A stretch of DNA of 64,000 nt from Variovorax sp. (GCA_017744935.1 JAGIAI010000009.1:84232-148231); one strand, 5' to 3'. Counted from the stretch's first letter, positions 9,118-17,603 are shown. Numbers and translations are program-made. Notes: generated by a model from the letters alone, not told the origin.

Positions 9118-9339
9118 ATGTCACCCGAGCTGAGCGCCGCCGCCGACCAGGACAAGTTCAAACAAGTGCTCCCGTTAGCCGAGGCTGTACTTCGTCTGCA
9201 CGAAGCCGGGCAAGACGACCGGGCGGAGTTGCAGCGCATGTCGAGGCTGGTCGGTCGAATCGTTGGCAGACCCGAGGTCCTCGCTGCCTTCGGTTCAGCG
9301 GATGCCGACGCGTTTGCGCGACGGCTGGTTCATCGCTGA
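9118..9339 (+). CDS. Small hypothetical protein
   Basis: A 73-residue helical frame (LPLAEAVLRLHEAGQDDRAE; LVGRIVGRPEVLAAFGSAD) with an ATG at 9118 and a weak upstream ribosome site. I do not recognise a family. It overlaps, in another frame, a remnant of a metallo-hydrolase, so it may be a chance frame or a decayed gene. Confidence 0.3.
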   Translation: MSPELSAAADQDKFKQVLPLAEAVLRLHEAGQDDRAELQRMSRLVGRIVGRPEVLAAFGSADADAFARRLVHR

Positions 9340-9414
9340 AGCGAACCGGGCGGGCGCGCGAATTGTCCACGTTGTCGACACGCACGTGCACGCAGACCGC
9401 TACTCAGGTGGACG
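9321..9414 (+). pseudogene. Fragment of metallo-beta-lactamase-fold hydrolase (persulfide dioxygenase type)
   Basis: This frame reads GWFIAEANRAGARIVHV then VDTHVHADRYSGGR. It matches the first metal-binding segment of MBL-fold hydrolases of the persulfide dioxygenase/rhodanese-linked kind, where THVHADH(x)SGG is typical. Here the fourth ligand of the HxHxDH motif is R instead of H. The match ends after about 31 residues and no second motif follows. It appears to be a broken relative of the intact enzyme at 16432-17328. Confidence 0.45.
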
Positions 9415-9865
9415 TCAGCATCATTGGCCTGGCAGGTGTGCAGCCCCGGAAGTCGAGAAGTTCTATCAGCAGGAAAGGGCGGACCCAATTCATCCGGCTC
9501 GACGCCTCAAGAGCTGATGTAGCGCTCTGAACGCGGTAGCACATGGGCGTAAATGGCGGTGTTGGACGTGCATCGGGCCAAGGTTGCGCGTGCAGCGGGC
9601 CATCTAGCACGTTGATTCCAGTTCCTTCTTCTTTCAATTCATCGCCGCGATAGAGCCGCACGCGCGTGCGCGCGAACAGACGGTCCAGCGCATCGCCGGA
9701 CTCGGCGAACGACCGGACCGGCACCTGCTGGCCGACCAGGAGTCGTGCATGCAGGGCGCCGTCAATCACCACATACGCCAATGGCCACGAAGTGCTCCGG
9801 ACGCTGTGACCTTGTCGTATTGGCACAGGGCGCAGCCTGCTCGGCACGAGCGTCGTGAATGGCAC
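9404..9865 (-). other. Uncertain open frame, possible decayed gene
   Basis: A 153-codon frame whose first half (PLAYVVIDGALHARLLVG, then SGDALDRLFARTRVRLYRGDE) has a protein-like composition. The second half is proline-, methionine- and arginine-rich and overlaps the metallo-hydrolase remnant antisense. No family was recognised and no ribosome site is evident. I record it because the first half may be the remains of a real gene. Confidence 0.25.
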
Positions 9866-9977
9866 GAAATCAGGTCAGACTCATGACATCGATCAACGAA
9901 CTCATTCACTGATCGACCTATGTGCTGCTGCGTGTTGAATGAAGGGGAAACCGAGTTGCGCTCCGATGCGAGGACTG

Positions 9978-10199
9978 CCGCTTAAGGTCCTTCTAAGCCC
10001 ATGGTCCGATATTGAGTTGAGGTTGTGCAAATGGCCATCTCGTTGGCGATTCATCGAGACGGCCACGGAATTTCGTGCCGGTCACGTTCTACTTTTGCAC
10101 CGGCTCACGAAAGCAGTGCCCCGAGCAGCACACTGCATGGATCTGCTGCTCTTTTTCTCCGAAAGAGAATCGTTATGAGCCCCCTCATCCGCAAGATCG
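9978..10199 (+). repeat. Inverted long repeat, copy A (promoter/leader plus first codons)
   Basis: About 222 bp, starting near CTTAAGGTCCTTCTAAGC and ending at MSPLIRKI codons. It is near-identical in inverted orientation to 21610-21832. The copy carries an upstream leader and the start (ATG at 10175) of the secreted beta-sandwich gene whose complete version is at 21634. Here similarity stops after about eight codons, so this start is orphaned. The shared leader probably contains the promoter. Confidence 0.75.
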
Positions 10200-10279
10200 C
10201 ATGGGATCACGGGCATCGTTCTGTTCTGACCATCGGCCAACCGCGAGGCGAACGAACCTTCAACTCCCAAAGATATGCA

Positions 10280-10696
10280 ATGACCAAACTTCTCGCAGCA
10301 ATGATCGCTGGCTTGCTCGCTGTAGGCGCCTATGCTCAGAATCTGGCGGGGGCATCGTCGGAGCAACAGCCCGTGACGAACAGCAAGGCGCAAAATCGCG
10401 CCCAAGCTAAGGTTGAAGCGCGTCCCCAAGGCAACGTGAAGAAGCCGACGGGCGACGAAGCCAAGAATGCTGAGATCAACCCTGAGGCCAGTGGCGGCAG
10501 GGCGGCGAACGCTGGGCAGGCAAAGGTCGATGCCAAGCCCCAAGGCATGGTGAAGACGCCGACGGGCGACGAAGCCAAGAATGCCGAAATCAATCCTGAG
10601 GCCAGCGGTGGCAAAGCGGCGAATGCAGGGCAGGCTAAGGTTGAGGTGCGCGACGCTAAGGCAGCGGCAAAGAAGAAGCAGCTCACTATGAACTGA
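10280..10696 (+). CDS. Secreted protein with two 38-residue tandem repeats
   Basis: 138 residues from the ATG at 10280; a longer frame from 10025 runs through the repeated leader and is not favoured. A signal peptide (MTKLLAAMIAGLLAVGAYA) is followed by a short linker. Two near-identical 38-residue units follow, each containing PTGDEAKNAEINPEASGG and ending in AANAG, then a basic tail (DAKAAAKKKQ). The mature protein is Ala/Lys/Asn/Glu-rich and probably unstructured in the periplasm. It is placed where the copy-A beta-sandwich gene would have been, so it may use that duplicated promoter. Function unknown. Confidence 0.7.
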   Translation: MTKLLAAMIAGLLAVGAYAQNLAGASSEQQPVTNSKAQNRAQAKVEARPQGNVKKPTGDEAKNAEINPEASGGRAANAGQAKVDAKPQGMVKTPTGDEAKNAEINPEASGGKAANAGQAKVEVRDAKAAAKKKQLTMN

Positions 10697-10786
10697 GCGG
10701 CTTTCGGCGTTTGATCGGAACAAGCGTCTGCGGGTATCCCGACTCTGGGTCGCGGGACCCCCGTTTCCAGTCGCGGAGGGGCCGCC

Positions 10787-11044
10787 CTATTGAGGGCCAG
10801 AGGGCCCGCTCCCCGATGAAGGGTCTGGACCGGATTCTTCAATACCCCAGGTCACGCGCGACCAAAGTCGCTCATGTAGAAGGTAGGCGACGGTCGTATA
10901 GACATTGCTCGCAATCATGAAGCCGATGGCAATTCGAAGTGCCCCTGTAAAAATAAGTACCGTTCCAAAGTCAAGACTCATGATTACGACCCGATAGGTC
11001 AGAGCCTTGACGAATGAGCGGCGAATCTGAACTTTCCGGGCCAT
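10787..11044 (-). CDS. DUF2061-family small membrane protein
   Basis: 85 residues. The N-terminus (RRSFVKALTYRVVIMSLDF) and the segment VYTTVAYLLHERLWSRVTWG match DUF2061 proteins, which carry two membrane helices and a conserved HERLW motif. The C-terminal ~15 residues are Gly/Ser/Pro-rich. The family has no established biochemical function; here it lies among envelope and sulfur-stress genes, downstream of the Met-rich protein on the same strand. Confidence 0.75.
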   Translation of the reverse strand: MARKVQIRRSFVKALTYRVVIMSLDFGTVLIFTGALRIAIGFMIASNVYTTVAYLLHERLWSRVTWGIEESGPDPSSGSGPSGPQ

Positions 11045-11079
11045 GAGTCATGTCGGCATCTAGTTGCCGGGTACGTGCA

Positions 11080-11580
11080 CTACTTGGCAGCGGGCGGCGC
11101 CGGCGGTTGAGTCAGCCCCTGCTGGCGTTGGAGCATTTGGTCCATCATCATTTGCTGCATCCAGGTGTACTGATCCATCATGTACTGGTGCTGCTTCTGC
11201 TGCTCGGGCGTCAGCCTCGAGTAGTACCCGCGCATGCCGCTCCATCTCATCGGACCACCCATCATCCCAGGGCCACCCATCATGCCCGGACCCCGCATCC
11301 CGTGCATGAGTGACATTGCGCTTTGCATAGTGGCCCAATGTTCTTCCAACAGCTTCTGTCGCTGCTGAGAGTCCTGAGTCTTCCGGATGCGGTCCATCTG
11401 TTCTTGCATCAGCTTGACCTTGGCCTGAAATTCGGCCGTCTGCTGGTCGAAGGCCTTGACGTCCAGGGCGGGCGAATTGGCGGCGGCGAGCGGCTTCGTC
11501 TGCGCTGCTGCGGATTGAGCCATCAGAAAGGATGCAGCCGTGACTGCGATGGCTGCAGCGACAGATGAGATGCGGGTCAT
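11080..11580 (-). CDS. Methionine-rich periplasmic protein, paralog 1
   Basis: 166 residues with a signal peptide (MTRISSVAAAIAVTAASFLM, cleavage near SAAAQ). A helical region with regular M and Q follows (FQAKVKLMQEQMDRIRKTQD; EEHWATMQSAMSLMHGM). Next is a GPGMMGGPGMMGGPMRW loop, and then YMMDQYTWMQQMMMDQMLQRQQ. Met density is unusually high. Such proteins can bind Cu(I) or act as sacrificial oxidant sinks in the periplasm; which applies here is unknown. A clear paralog is at 23615-24100. It lies beside the HtrA/beta-sandwich chimera, mirroring the arrangement at 21-24 kb. Confidence 0.75.
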   Translation of the reverse strand: MTRISSVAAAIAVTAASFLMAQSAAAQTKPLAAANSPALDVKAFDQQTAEFQAKVKLMQEQMDRIRKTQDSQQRQKLLEEHWATMQSAMSLMHGMRGPGMMGGPGMMGGPMRWSGMRGYYSRLTPEQQKQHQYMMDQYTWMQQMMMDQMLQRQQGLTQPPAPPAAK

Positions 11581-11651
11581 GACGGTTCTTTCTGAAGCGC
11601 TGTAACAGCGTGAAATCGTAGAACGCTAGTAGCGACAGTCATTGACGCTCA

Positions 11652-12371
11652 TCAAACGCGGCCGCACACGACGACCTCGGAGCTATCTACCGAGCGGCCG
11701 ACGACCTTAGCATCAACGCGACCGTATCTGGCGTGTTGGCCGACCACCTCGGTCGGCCAGAGGAACAAGGCCTTTGCCGGCTGGCCCTTCATGATGACGA
11801 CCGTCTCATGCAGGGTCTTGCCGCCAAACATCGCATCAACGCCATAGCGCCCCGGGGAGAGCCGGGCCAGAACGAACGGGCTGGTCGATACGGTCTGCAG
11901 CAGCGTATGGCCCTCGGCATCTCGAATCACGACGTTGCCCGTGCAGATCTGCGACGTGATTCCAACGACCTCGCCGCGCGAGTCGATCAATGGTCCGCCC
12001 GAGTTGCCGGGATTGACGGCCGCGTCCGTCTGGATGAAGGGGACGTAGCCATCGCCTGGAAGCGCGCGGCCCTTGGCACTGACGACCCCGCACTCACACT
12101 GTTGGTGAAACCAAAAGGGGGAACCAATCGCCAGAACCCATTGACCAACTTTCAGATCACGCGAATTCCCAAGGCTTAGGGTCGGCAGATTCTTGGCGTC
12201 GATCTTTAGCACGGCGACATCGGTCTTTGGGTCCATGCCCAGCACCTTGGCCTTGAATTCGCGCCGATCTGTGAGCTTGACGGTCACGTCCTTGGCATCG
12301 CGCACGACGCGCGCGTTGGTGAGAATCACCCCGTTGCTGCTGACGATGAACCCGGAGCCCTGACCGCGTAG
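11652..12371 (-). pseudogene. Chimeric HtrA-protease / beta-sandwich protein pseudogene
   Basis: The 5' part matches the protease domain of the intact HtrA at 21869-23329, from RGQGSGFIV to GEVVGITSQI. It then passes in frame near 11940 into the C-terminal half of the secreted beta-sandwich family (FVLARLSPGRYGVDAMFGGKTLHETVVI). The HtrA signal, N-terminus and PDZ domains are absent, and the frame has a TAA stop upstream. The catalytic His is replaced by Arg (TNARVV instead of TNAHVV). Two compensating one-base indels scramble residues around 12089-12124 (SPFWFHQQCEC for SPLGFENSVSA). GNSGGP is kept. It looks like the product of a deletion in a duplicated htrA/beta-sandwich pair. Confidence 0.8.
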
Positions 12372-12462
12372 AGGGATCTCGGCTTGACCGGGCAGGACAA
12401 GAAAGCGCTGTCCCCCGCAGGTTGTGCAGGGCGACTGAAATGTTGAGCTTTAGTACTGGGCG

Positions 12463-12849
12463 TCAAATGGCGTCCACAACCTGCTGCAGGCGGCTGCGAA
12501 CATCTTCGGCAATGCTCGCCAGCCCCGGATTCTCGATCGCCGCCATCGAGGCAACCGGGTTCACCGCCGAGATTTCGACTTGTCCATCGGTGCGCTGCTG
12601 GACGATGACATTGCACGGCAGCATCGTCCCAATCTTGTCCTCCGCCTGGAGCGCCTTGTAGGCAAATGCCGGATTGCAGGCGCCGAGGATCAGGTACGGA
12701 CGAAACTCAACATCGAGCTTGGCCTTCAAGGTCTTTTGCACGTCGATCTGTGTCAGGATCCCGAAGCCTTGGGCCTTTAGCTCCGCTGTCACCTTGTCGA
12801 CGGCGGCAAGGAACTCCATAGCAACTGTCTTGCTGAAGTGGTAGGTCAT
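12463..12849 (-). CDS. DUF302 domain protein
   Basis: 128 residues from the ATG at 12849. It shows the DUF302 features: TYHFSKTVAMEFLAAVDKV, GFGILTQIDVQKTLKAKLD, YLILGACNPAFAYKAL and LLPCNVIVQ-like MLPCNVIVQQ. The family is widespread next to sulfur-oxidation and redox genes, with one conserved cysteine (here in GACNP) and a second in LPCN. Its biochemical role is not established. It is 19 bp after the rhodanese gene on the same strand and likely co-transcribed at the end of the sulfide operon. Confidence 0.85.
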   Translation of the reverse strand: MTYHFSKTVAMEFLAAVDKVTAELKAQGFGILTQIDVQKTLKAKLDVEFRPYLILGACNPAFAYKALQAEDKIGTMLPCNVIVQQRTDGQVEISAVNPVASMAAIENPGLASIAEDVRSRLQQVVDAI

Positions 12850-12868
12850 GGTCCGCTTTCCCCTTTCT

Positions 12869-13729
12869 TCAATAGGGCAGCCCCTCTTCAATCGGAAGTG
12901 AAAGGTCCCGCGACCACTCGTTCCAGGAGCCCAGGTAGAGCCGCACGTTCTTGATGCCGGCTTCTTCGAGCGCCACAAACGTGGTCGACGCACGCGCGCC
13001 CTTGAAGCAGAAGACAACGACGGGTGTATCCCGCCGAATCCCGACTGTCGCGCACTCGGCAAGAATTTCGGCCGGTGACTTGAACATCTGTCCGGTCGGG
13101 GCCGGCTTCATCATTCGATACCACTCGAGCCAGACCGAGCCTGGAATGCGACCTTTGCGCGGGCAGAAGTCCCTTCCGTAGGGAGAGGAACTCTCCCCGA
13201 TCCACTCATCGACGTCTCGCACATCGAGCTTGACGATATGGGGGGCGGCAACGGCTTCCTTCATTTCCTTCAGATCGACCAGGATGTCGTGTCCTTGCGT
13301 TGCGAGCGGGAACCTGACGGGTTTCGGCGTCGGCACCTCCGTCGTGCTCGGTTGTCCGGCCGCACGCCACGCATTGAAGCCGCCGTGTAGTACCTTAACC
13401 TTGTCTCTTGGGTAACCTAGATAGCGGAGCAGCACGTAGCCCCGGCAGGATTGCCCGAAGCCCGTCGTCATCGATTGCTCGTAGACGACGGCGATTTCCT
13501 CGCCGGACAAGCCGGCCTTGCCAAAGGCTTCGGTGAACGTTTCGCGCAAGGCGGTCACGCCTTGCGGTGTCGACATCGCTAGATAGGTGAATATTTCGTG
13601 AATGTTGACGGCGCCGGGCAAATGCGCCTCGGCGTAGTTCGCGGCATCCCGGGTATCGATGACGACGACCGCCTTCGTCCTCATGATTTCTGACAGTTCG
13701 ATAGGGGAAACAAGAACTCTGTCCATCAT
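12869..13729 (-). CDS. Two-domain rhodanese-type sulfurtransferase
   Basis: 286 residues starting at tandem ATGs (13729/13726). Two rhodanese domains are visible: ~8-125 (VVVIDTRDAANYAEAHLPGA) and ~150-275. The catalytic cysteine is C241 in CFKGARAS of domain two. It can move sulfane sulfur between persulfide, thiosulfate and thiol acceptors. It is placed after the TauE exporter in the sulfide-detoxification gene set, although a ~140-bp gap separates them, so it may have its own promoter. Confidence 0.88.
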   Translation of the reverse strand: MMDRVLVSPIELSEIMRTKAVVVIDTRDAANYAEAHLPGAVNIHEIFTYLAMSTPQGVTALRETFTEAFGKAGLSGEEIAVVYEQSMTTGFGQSCRGYVLLRYLGYPRDKVKVLHGGFNAWRAAGQPSTTEVPTPKPVRFPLATQGHDILVDLKEMKEAVAAPHIVKLDVRDVDEWIGESSSPYGRDFCPRKGRIPGSVWLEWYRMMKPAPTGQMFKSPAEILAECATVGIRRDTPVVVFCFKGARASTTFVALEEAGIKNVRLYLGSWNEWSRDLSLPIEEGLPY

Positions 13730-13867
13730 GGCCAACCTCGCCGCGCCACGTCGATCCGGGCGTGTATGAAACATAGGCGCTGCGTGACTTGTTGGTGTTG
13801 ACGCTGGTCAACCCGGAGTGAACAAGGTGTGCCCCCGCATCGAGGGCGAGTCTGCAGATCGCTTGGG

Positions 13868-14692
13868 CTACGCAGCGATCCAGCCCAGGCCGCGAGCCAG
13901 AAGGAGCACCGACACTGCGCCACTGATCACGGCGAAGGCTTGCTGGAGTCGGGCACCTGCCAAACGGGCGGCGATCCATCTTCCCGCGAGCAGGGCCGCG
14001 ACGGCGCCAACGGCGAACGGTATGGCGATAGGCCAGACGATGGACCCTTGCCAGGCTGCCGAGGTCACGCCACCTACGGACACCAGCGCGATCACTGCCA
14101 GCGACGTCGCGAAGACGCCGGGCATCGCGACATTCGTGTAGCGGCTAAGCGAAGGCACGATCACAAATCCGCCGCCGACGCCCAGCAGGCCGCTGAGCAG
14201 CCCCGACACGACACCCGTGCCAGCGAGCGCCCAGGCGCACGGAAGTGTCCAGACGAGGCGACCCTCGCTGGGATGGAGCACGCACGGGAGCTTCGACGAA
14301 AGATGGACCTCAGGGGGGGGCCCAGCATCTCGCCGTGCCTGGTTGAACATCCGCCAGGCGACCCAGGCAAGTACGAAGGAGAACGCCACCATCAAGGGTG
14401 CGTTAGGGATGACGCGCGCCAGTCGCAAACCCAGCGGCGCGAGCAACATGCCCGTCACGCCGATGAGCGCCGCGGCGCGATAGCGGACCAGGCCCTTGCG
14501 CAGTCCGAGAACCGCTCCGAACGCAGACGCAGCGCCCACGGCGATCAGCCCGACGGGAGCAGCCTGCACGATGGACAGATGCAAGCCGAACACCAGCAGC
14601 GGAACGGCGAGGATGCCACCGCCGGCACCGGTGAGCGCCAGGATGAATCCAACCACCGTGCCGAGGGCGAATCCGAGCAGAGTCACTTCCAT
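13868..14692 (-). CDS. TauE/SafE-family sulfite/organosulfur anion exporter
   Basis: 274 residues with about eight membrane helices in two homologous halves. Each half carries the family's glycine-rich motif (LTGAGGGILAVPLLVFG near 19-35 and LLGVGGGFVIVPSLSRY near 169-185). It lies 13 bp after the SQR fusion gene. Persulfide dioxygenase produces sulfite, so the natural role here is export of sulfite (or thiosulfate) from the cytoplasm. That substrate assignment is from context. Confidence 0.88.
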   Translation of the reverse strand: MEVTLLGFALGTVVGFILALTGAGGGILAVPLLVFGLHLSIVQAAPVGLIAVGAASAFGAVLGLRKGLVRYRAAALIGVTGMLLAPLGLRLARVIPNAPLMVAFSFVLAWVAWRMFNQARRDAGPPPEVHLSSKLPCVLHPSEGRLVWTLPCAWALAGTGVVSGLLSGLLGVGGGFVIVPSLSRYTNVAMPGVFATSLAVIALVSVGGVTSAAWQGSIVWPIAIPFAVGAVAALLAGRWIAARLAGARLQQAFAVISGAVSVLLLARGLGWIAA

Positions 14693-14705
14693 CCCGCACG
14701 GCCCC

Positions 14706-16373
14706 CTACGTGGTCATCTCGGGCTGCGCCAGCCACTCGCGTCCCTTGAGCATCGCCTGCCAGTACAGGGGCGGCAGAACGCGCTCCTTGAGATACCAGG
14801 CCAGCGTGGACGGACGCGTGCCGTCGATGAGCCATCTTGGGAAGCTCGGCGCGAGCTTGCCGCCGTAGGTGAACTCAGCCAGAACGATCTTGCCGCGCTC
14901 GACCGTCAACGGGCATGAGCCGTAGCCGTCATAGATGGCTTCACCCTTGGCCTCGCCCCGCATGGCGAGCAGGTTGTGCGCCACCACCGGTGCCTGCTTG
15001 CGCGTCGCGGCCGCTGTCTTGGCGTTGGAGGTATTGCCAGCATCCCCGAGCGCGAAGATGTTGGAAAAGGTCTTGTGACGCAGGGTGGCCGGATCGATGT
15101 CGACCCATCCCGCCGCATCTGCCAGCGGACTGACGCGAATGAAGTCGGGCGCTTTCTGTGGTGGCACGACATGAATCATGTCGAACTCGCGCGTGATCAG
15201 TTGCTTCGTGCCGTCGGGGTTCACCTCGCTGAAGCAGGCCTTCCTTGACGGCCCATCCACGGAGACCAGCGTCTGACCGAAGTTCAGCCCGATGCCGTAG
15301 GTTTCCACATATTCCATCAGCGCAGGCACGTATTCGCTCACACCGAAGAGCACCGCGCCCGCGCTGCAGAACTGAATGTCGATGGCGCTCAGCACGCCTG
15401 TCCGCCGCCATTGGTCCGCTGACATGTACATCGCCTTCTGCGGCGCACCGGCGCACTTGATGGGCATGGGGGGCTGCGTGAAGATCGCCTTGCCCCGATG
15501 CAATTGCTGCACCAGCTGCCACGTATAGGGCGCCAGGTCATACCGGTAGTTGGAGGTCACGCCATTGCGGCCCAGCGTCTCTGCAAGGCCGTCGATGCCG
15601 TGCCAGTCGAGCTTGAGTCCAGGGCACACCACGAGTTGCTTGTACTTGACCACGCGGCAGCCATCGAGAATGACCGCGTCGCGCTCGGGCTCGAACGCAG
15701 CGACGGCCGACTTGATCCAATGCACGCCGTGTGGCAATACCGACGCCATGGTGCGCGCTGTGGTCGCCGCGTCAAAGACGCCGGCGCCGACCATCGTCCA
15801 CCCAGGCTGGTAGTAGTGAATGTCCGCCGGATCGATGATGGCGATGTCGAGATTTGGTTTGCGCGCCAGTAGGCTGGACGCGACGGCGATGCCTGCTGCA
15901 CCGCCACCGATGATGACCACCTCGTGCGTCGCATCGGCCACCTCGATCGGTGTCTTGCCGCCGTTGACGATGCGCCGCACGACGCCCTTGAGGTCGAAGC
16001 CGGCCCTGGAAGAGCGCTCGATGATCTCCGGCAGCGGCATCTGCCCCGCCTGCGAAAGCGCCCACATCGTGGTGGAGCGCATGCCGGTGCGGCAGAAGGC
16101 CAGCACCGGCTTTGGAAGCTCTGCCATCAGGGCGCCGAAAGCCGCGCCCTGTTCGTCGGTGACTTTGCCGGACTCGGCCGGCAGGTAGCGCACCTGCAGC
16201 CCCTGTTCGTGGGCCGCAAGTTCGATCTCGCTGAAGACGGGTTGATCGGCTCCTTCGCCATCCGGGCGATTGCAGATGACGGAGCGGAATCCTGCCTCTG
16301 CGATGGCCTGCATGTCGGCGCCGGCAATCTGGGGTGAGACCGACAGTTCGCCGGTCAATGACTTGATGTCCAT
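14706..16373 (-). CDS. DUF442 phosphatase-like / sulfide:quinone oxidoreductase fusion
   Basis: 555 residues. Residues ~1-110 are a DUF442 (beta-lactamase-hydrolase-like) domain with CRTGMRS at 94-100, the loop of tyrosine-phosphatase-like folds. A linker leads to an FAD-dependent SQR domain starting at VVIIGGGAAG (~152-161). It has cysteines in VVCPGLKL, MPIKCAGAPQK and FCSAG and the second FAD motif IFALGDAGNT. The C-terminus (PPLYWQAMLKGREW) is typical for membrane-associated SQRs. The enzyme would oxidise H2S to persulfide and reduce quinone, feeding the dioxygenase encoded just upstream. DUF442 may assist transfer of sulfane sulfur. Confidence 0.9.
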   Translation of the reverse strand: MDIKSLTGELSVSPQIAGADMQAIAEAGFRSVICNRPDGEGADQPVFSEIELAAHEQGLQVRYLPAESGKVTDEQGAAFGALMAELPKPVLAFCRTGMRSTTMWALSQAGQMPLPEIIERSSRAGFDLKGVVRRIVNGGKTPIEVADATHEVVIIGGGAAGIAVASSLLARKPNLDIAIIDPADIHYYQPGWTMVGAGVFDAATTARTMASVLPHGVHWIKSAVAAFEPERDAVILDGCRVVKYKQLVVCPGLKLDWHGIDGLAETLGRNGVTSNYRYDLAPYTWQLVQQLHRGKAIFTQPPMPIKCAGAPQKAMYMSADQWRRTGVLSAIDIQFCSAGAVLFGVSEYVPALMEYVETYGIGLNFGQTLVSVDGPSRKACFSEVNPDGTKQLITREFDMIHVVPPQKAPDFIRVSPLADAAGWVDIDPATLRHKTFSNIFALGDAGNTSNAKTAAATRKQAPVVAHNLLAMRGEAKGEAIYDGYGSCPLTVERGKIVLAEFTYGGKLAPSFPRWLIDGTRPSTLAWYLKERVLPPLYWQAMLKGREWLAQPEMTT

Positions 16374-16431
16374 GGCTTTGTCTCCTGGTGCGCGTGACCC
16401 TGTCGGGGCCGTCCTTGTGTCGTGCCTCGGG

Positions 16432-17328
16432 CTACACCGCGTTTAGCGGAATCTTGATGTAGCGCGTGCCGTTGTCCTCGGGTTCGGGCAACTGGCCCGC
16501 CCGCATGTTGACTTGCACCGATGGCAGGATCAGCGTGGGCATGCCCAGCGTGAGGTCGCGGGCGTGCCGCATCGCGACGAACTCTTCCTCGCTGATCCCG
16601 TCTCGCACATGGATGTTCTTCTCCCGCTCCTCGGCGACCGTGCTGACGAACTGCACGTCTCGACCGCCGGGCTGGTAGTCATGACACATGTAGAGGCGAG
16701 TTTCGGGGGGCAGGCTCAGCACCTTGTTGATGGATCGATACAAGGTGCGGGCATCGCCCCCCGGGAAGTCGCAGCGCGCCGTGCCGTAGTCGGGCATGAA
16801 GAGCGTGTCACCGACGAAGGCGGCGCTGGCCGAAGCCGCATCTTCCGGGTCGCTCACCACGTACGTCATGCAGGCGGGGGTGTGGCCCGGCGTGTGGATG
16901 GCGTGGGCCTTCAGGCTGCCGATGCTGAAGCTCTCGTCATCCGTGAAGAGGTGGTCGAACTGGCGGCCGTCGCGCGCGAATTCGTTGCCGGAATTGAACA
17001 GCGACCCGAAGACCTGTTGCACGATCGTAATTTGCTTGCCGATCCCGAGCTGGCCGCCCAATGCCTCCTTCAGGTAAGGCGCCGCGGAGAGGTGGTCGGC
17101 ATGGACATGCGTTTCGAGGATCCATTCCACGGCCGCGCCGAGTTCTTTCACGCGAGCGATCAACCGATCGGCGCTGGCATGGTCCGTGCGGCCCGACTTG
17201 GGGTCGTAGTCAAGCACGCTATCGATCAACGCACAGGCTCGCGTCTTCTGGTCGAAGACGATGTAGCTGATGGTCCAGGTGGCGGGGTCGAAGAAACCTT
17301 CGACCTGCATGTTGCGTGGGGTGTTCAT
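16432..17328 (-). CDS. blh: MBL-fold persulfide dioxygenase (Blh/ETHE1-like)
   Basis: 298 residues, full length. Metal ligands H74, H76, D78 and H79 (THVHADH) are followed by TPGHTPACMTY and GDTLFMPDYGTARCDFPGGDA, the arrangement of ETHE1-like enzymes and Blh. The conserved YMCHDYQPGGR segment is also present. It oxidises glutathione persulfide to sulfite using Fe(II) and oxygen. It lies between the DUF2892 gene and the SQR fusion in one minus-strand operon. Confidence 0.9.
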   Translation of the reverse strand: MNTPRNMQVEGFFDPATWTISYIVFDQKTRACALIDSVLDYDPKSGRTDHASADRLIARVKELGAAVEWILETHVHADHLSAAPYLKEALGGQLGIGKQITIVQQVFGSLFNSGNEFARDGRQFDHLFTDDESFSIGSLKAHAIHTPGHTPACMTYVVSDPEDAASASAAFVGDTLFMPDYGTARCDFPGGDARTLYRSINKVLSLPPETRLYMCHDYQPGGRDVQFVSTVAEEREKNIHVRDGISEEEFVAMRHARDLTLGMPTLILPSVQVNMRAGQLPEPEDNGTRYIKIPLNAV

Positions 17329-17344
17329 GGCGACGTCCCGGTCC

Positions 17345-17539
17345 TCAATCGCGCTTCGTCGAACAGGTATTGATTCGAAGCAGTCCGTAGAGCGGGCACA
17401 TCCCGACCACGCCGGTCAGCAACGGCACGATGCCCACATAGCCCCACGCGCCGATTGCATTCGTCGCCGCCAAGCCGATCAGAAGCACGCCAATGGCGAC
17501 ACGCAGTGTGCGGTCGAGGGTGCCTTCGTTCCTCTTCAT
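17345..17539 (-). CDS. DUF2892 (YgaP-type) small membrane protein
   Basis: 64 residues from the ATG at 17539, with GGAGA about 8 bp upstream; a longer in-frame start is unlikely. It begins MKRNEGTLDRTLRVAIG. Two hydrophobic helices follow, then CPLYGLLRINTCSTK, the conserved end of DUF2892 proteins. These occur alone or fused to rhodanese (as in YgaP) and are tied to sulfane-sulfur handling in the membrane. It is the first gene after the sigma-54-type promoter. Confidence 0.88.
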   Translation of the reverse strand: MKRNEGTLDRTLRVAIGVLLIGLAATNAIGAWGYVGIVPLLTGVVGMCPLYGLLRINTCSTKRD

Positions 17540-17603
17540 GATGCGTCTCCGTGTTGGTTGAAGCAGAGGTGACATGCCTATGGAGCTGCCACGCAGGTTC
17601 TCT

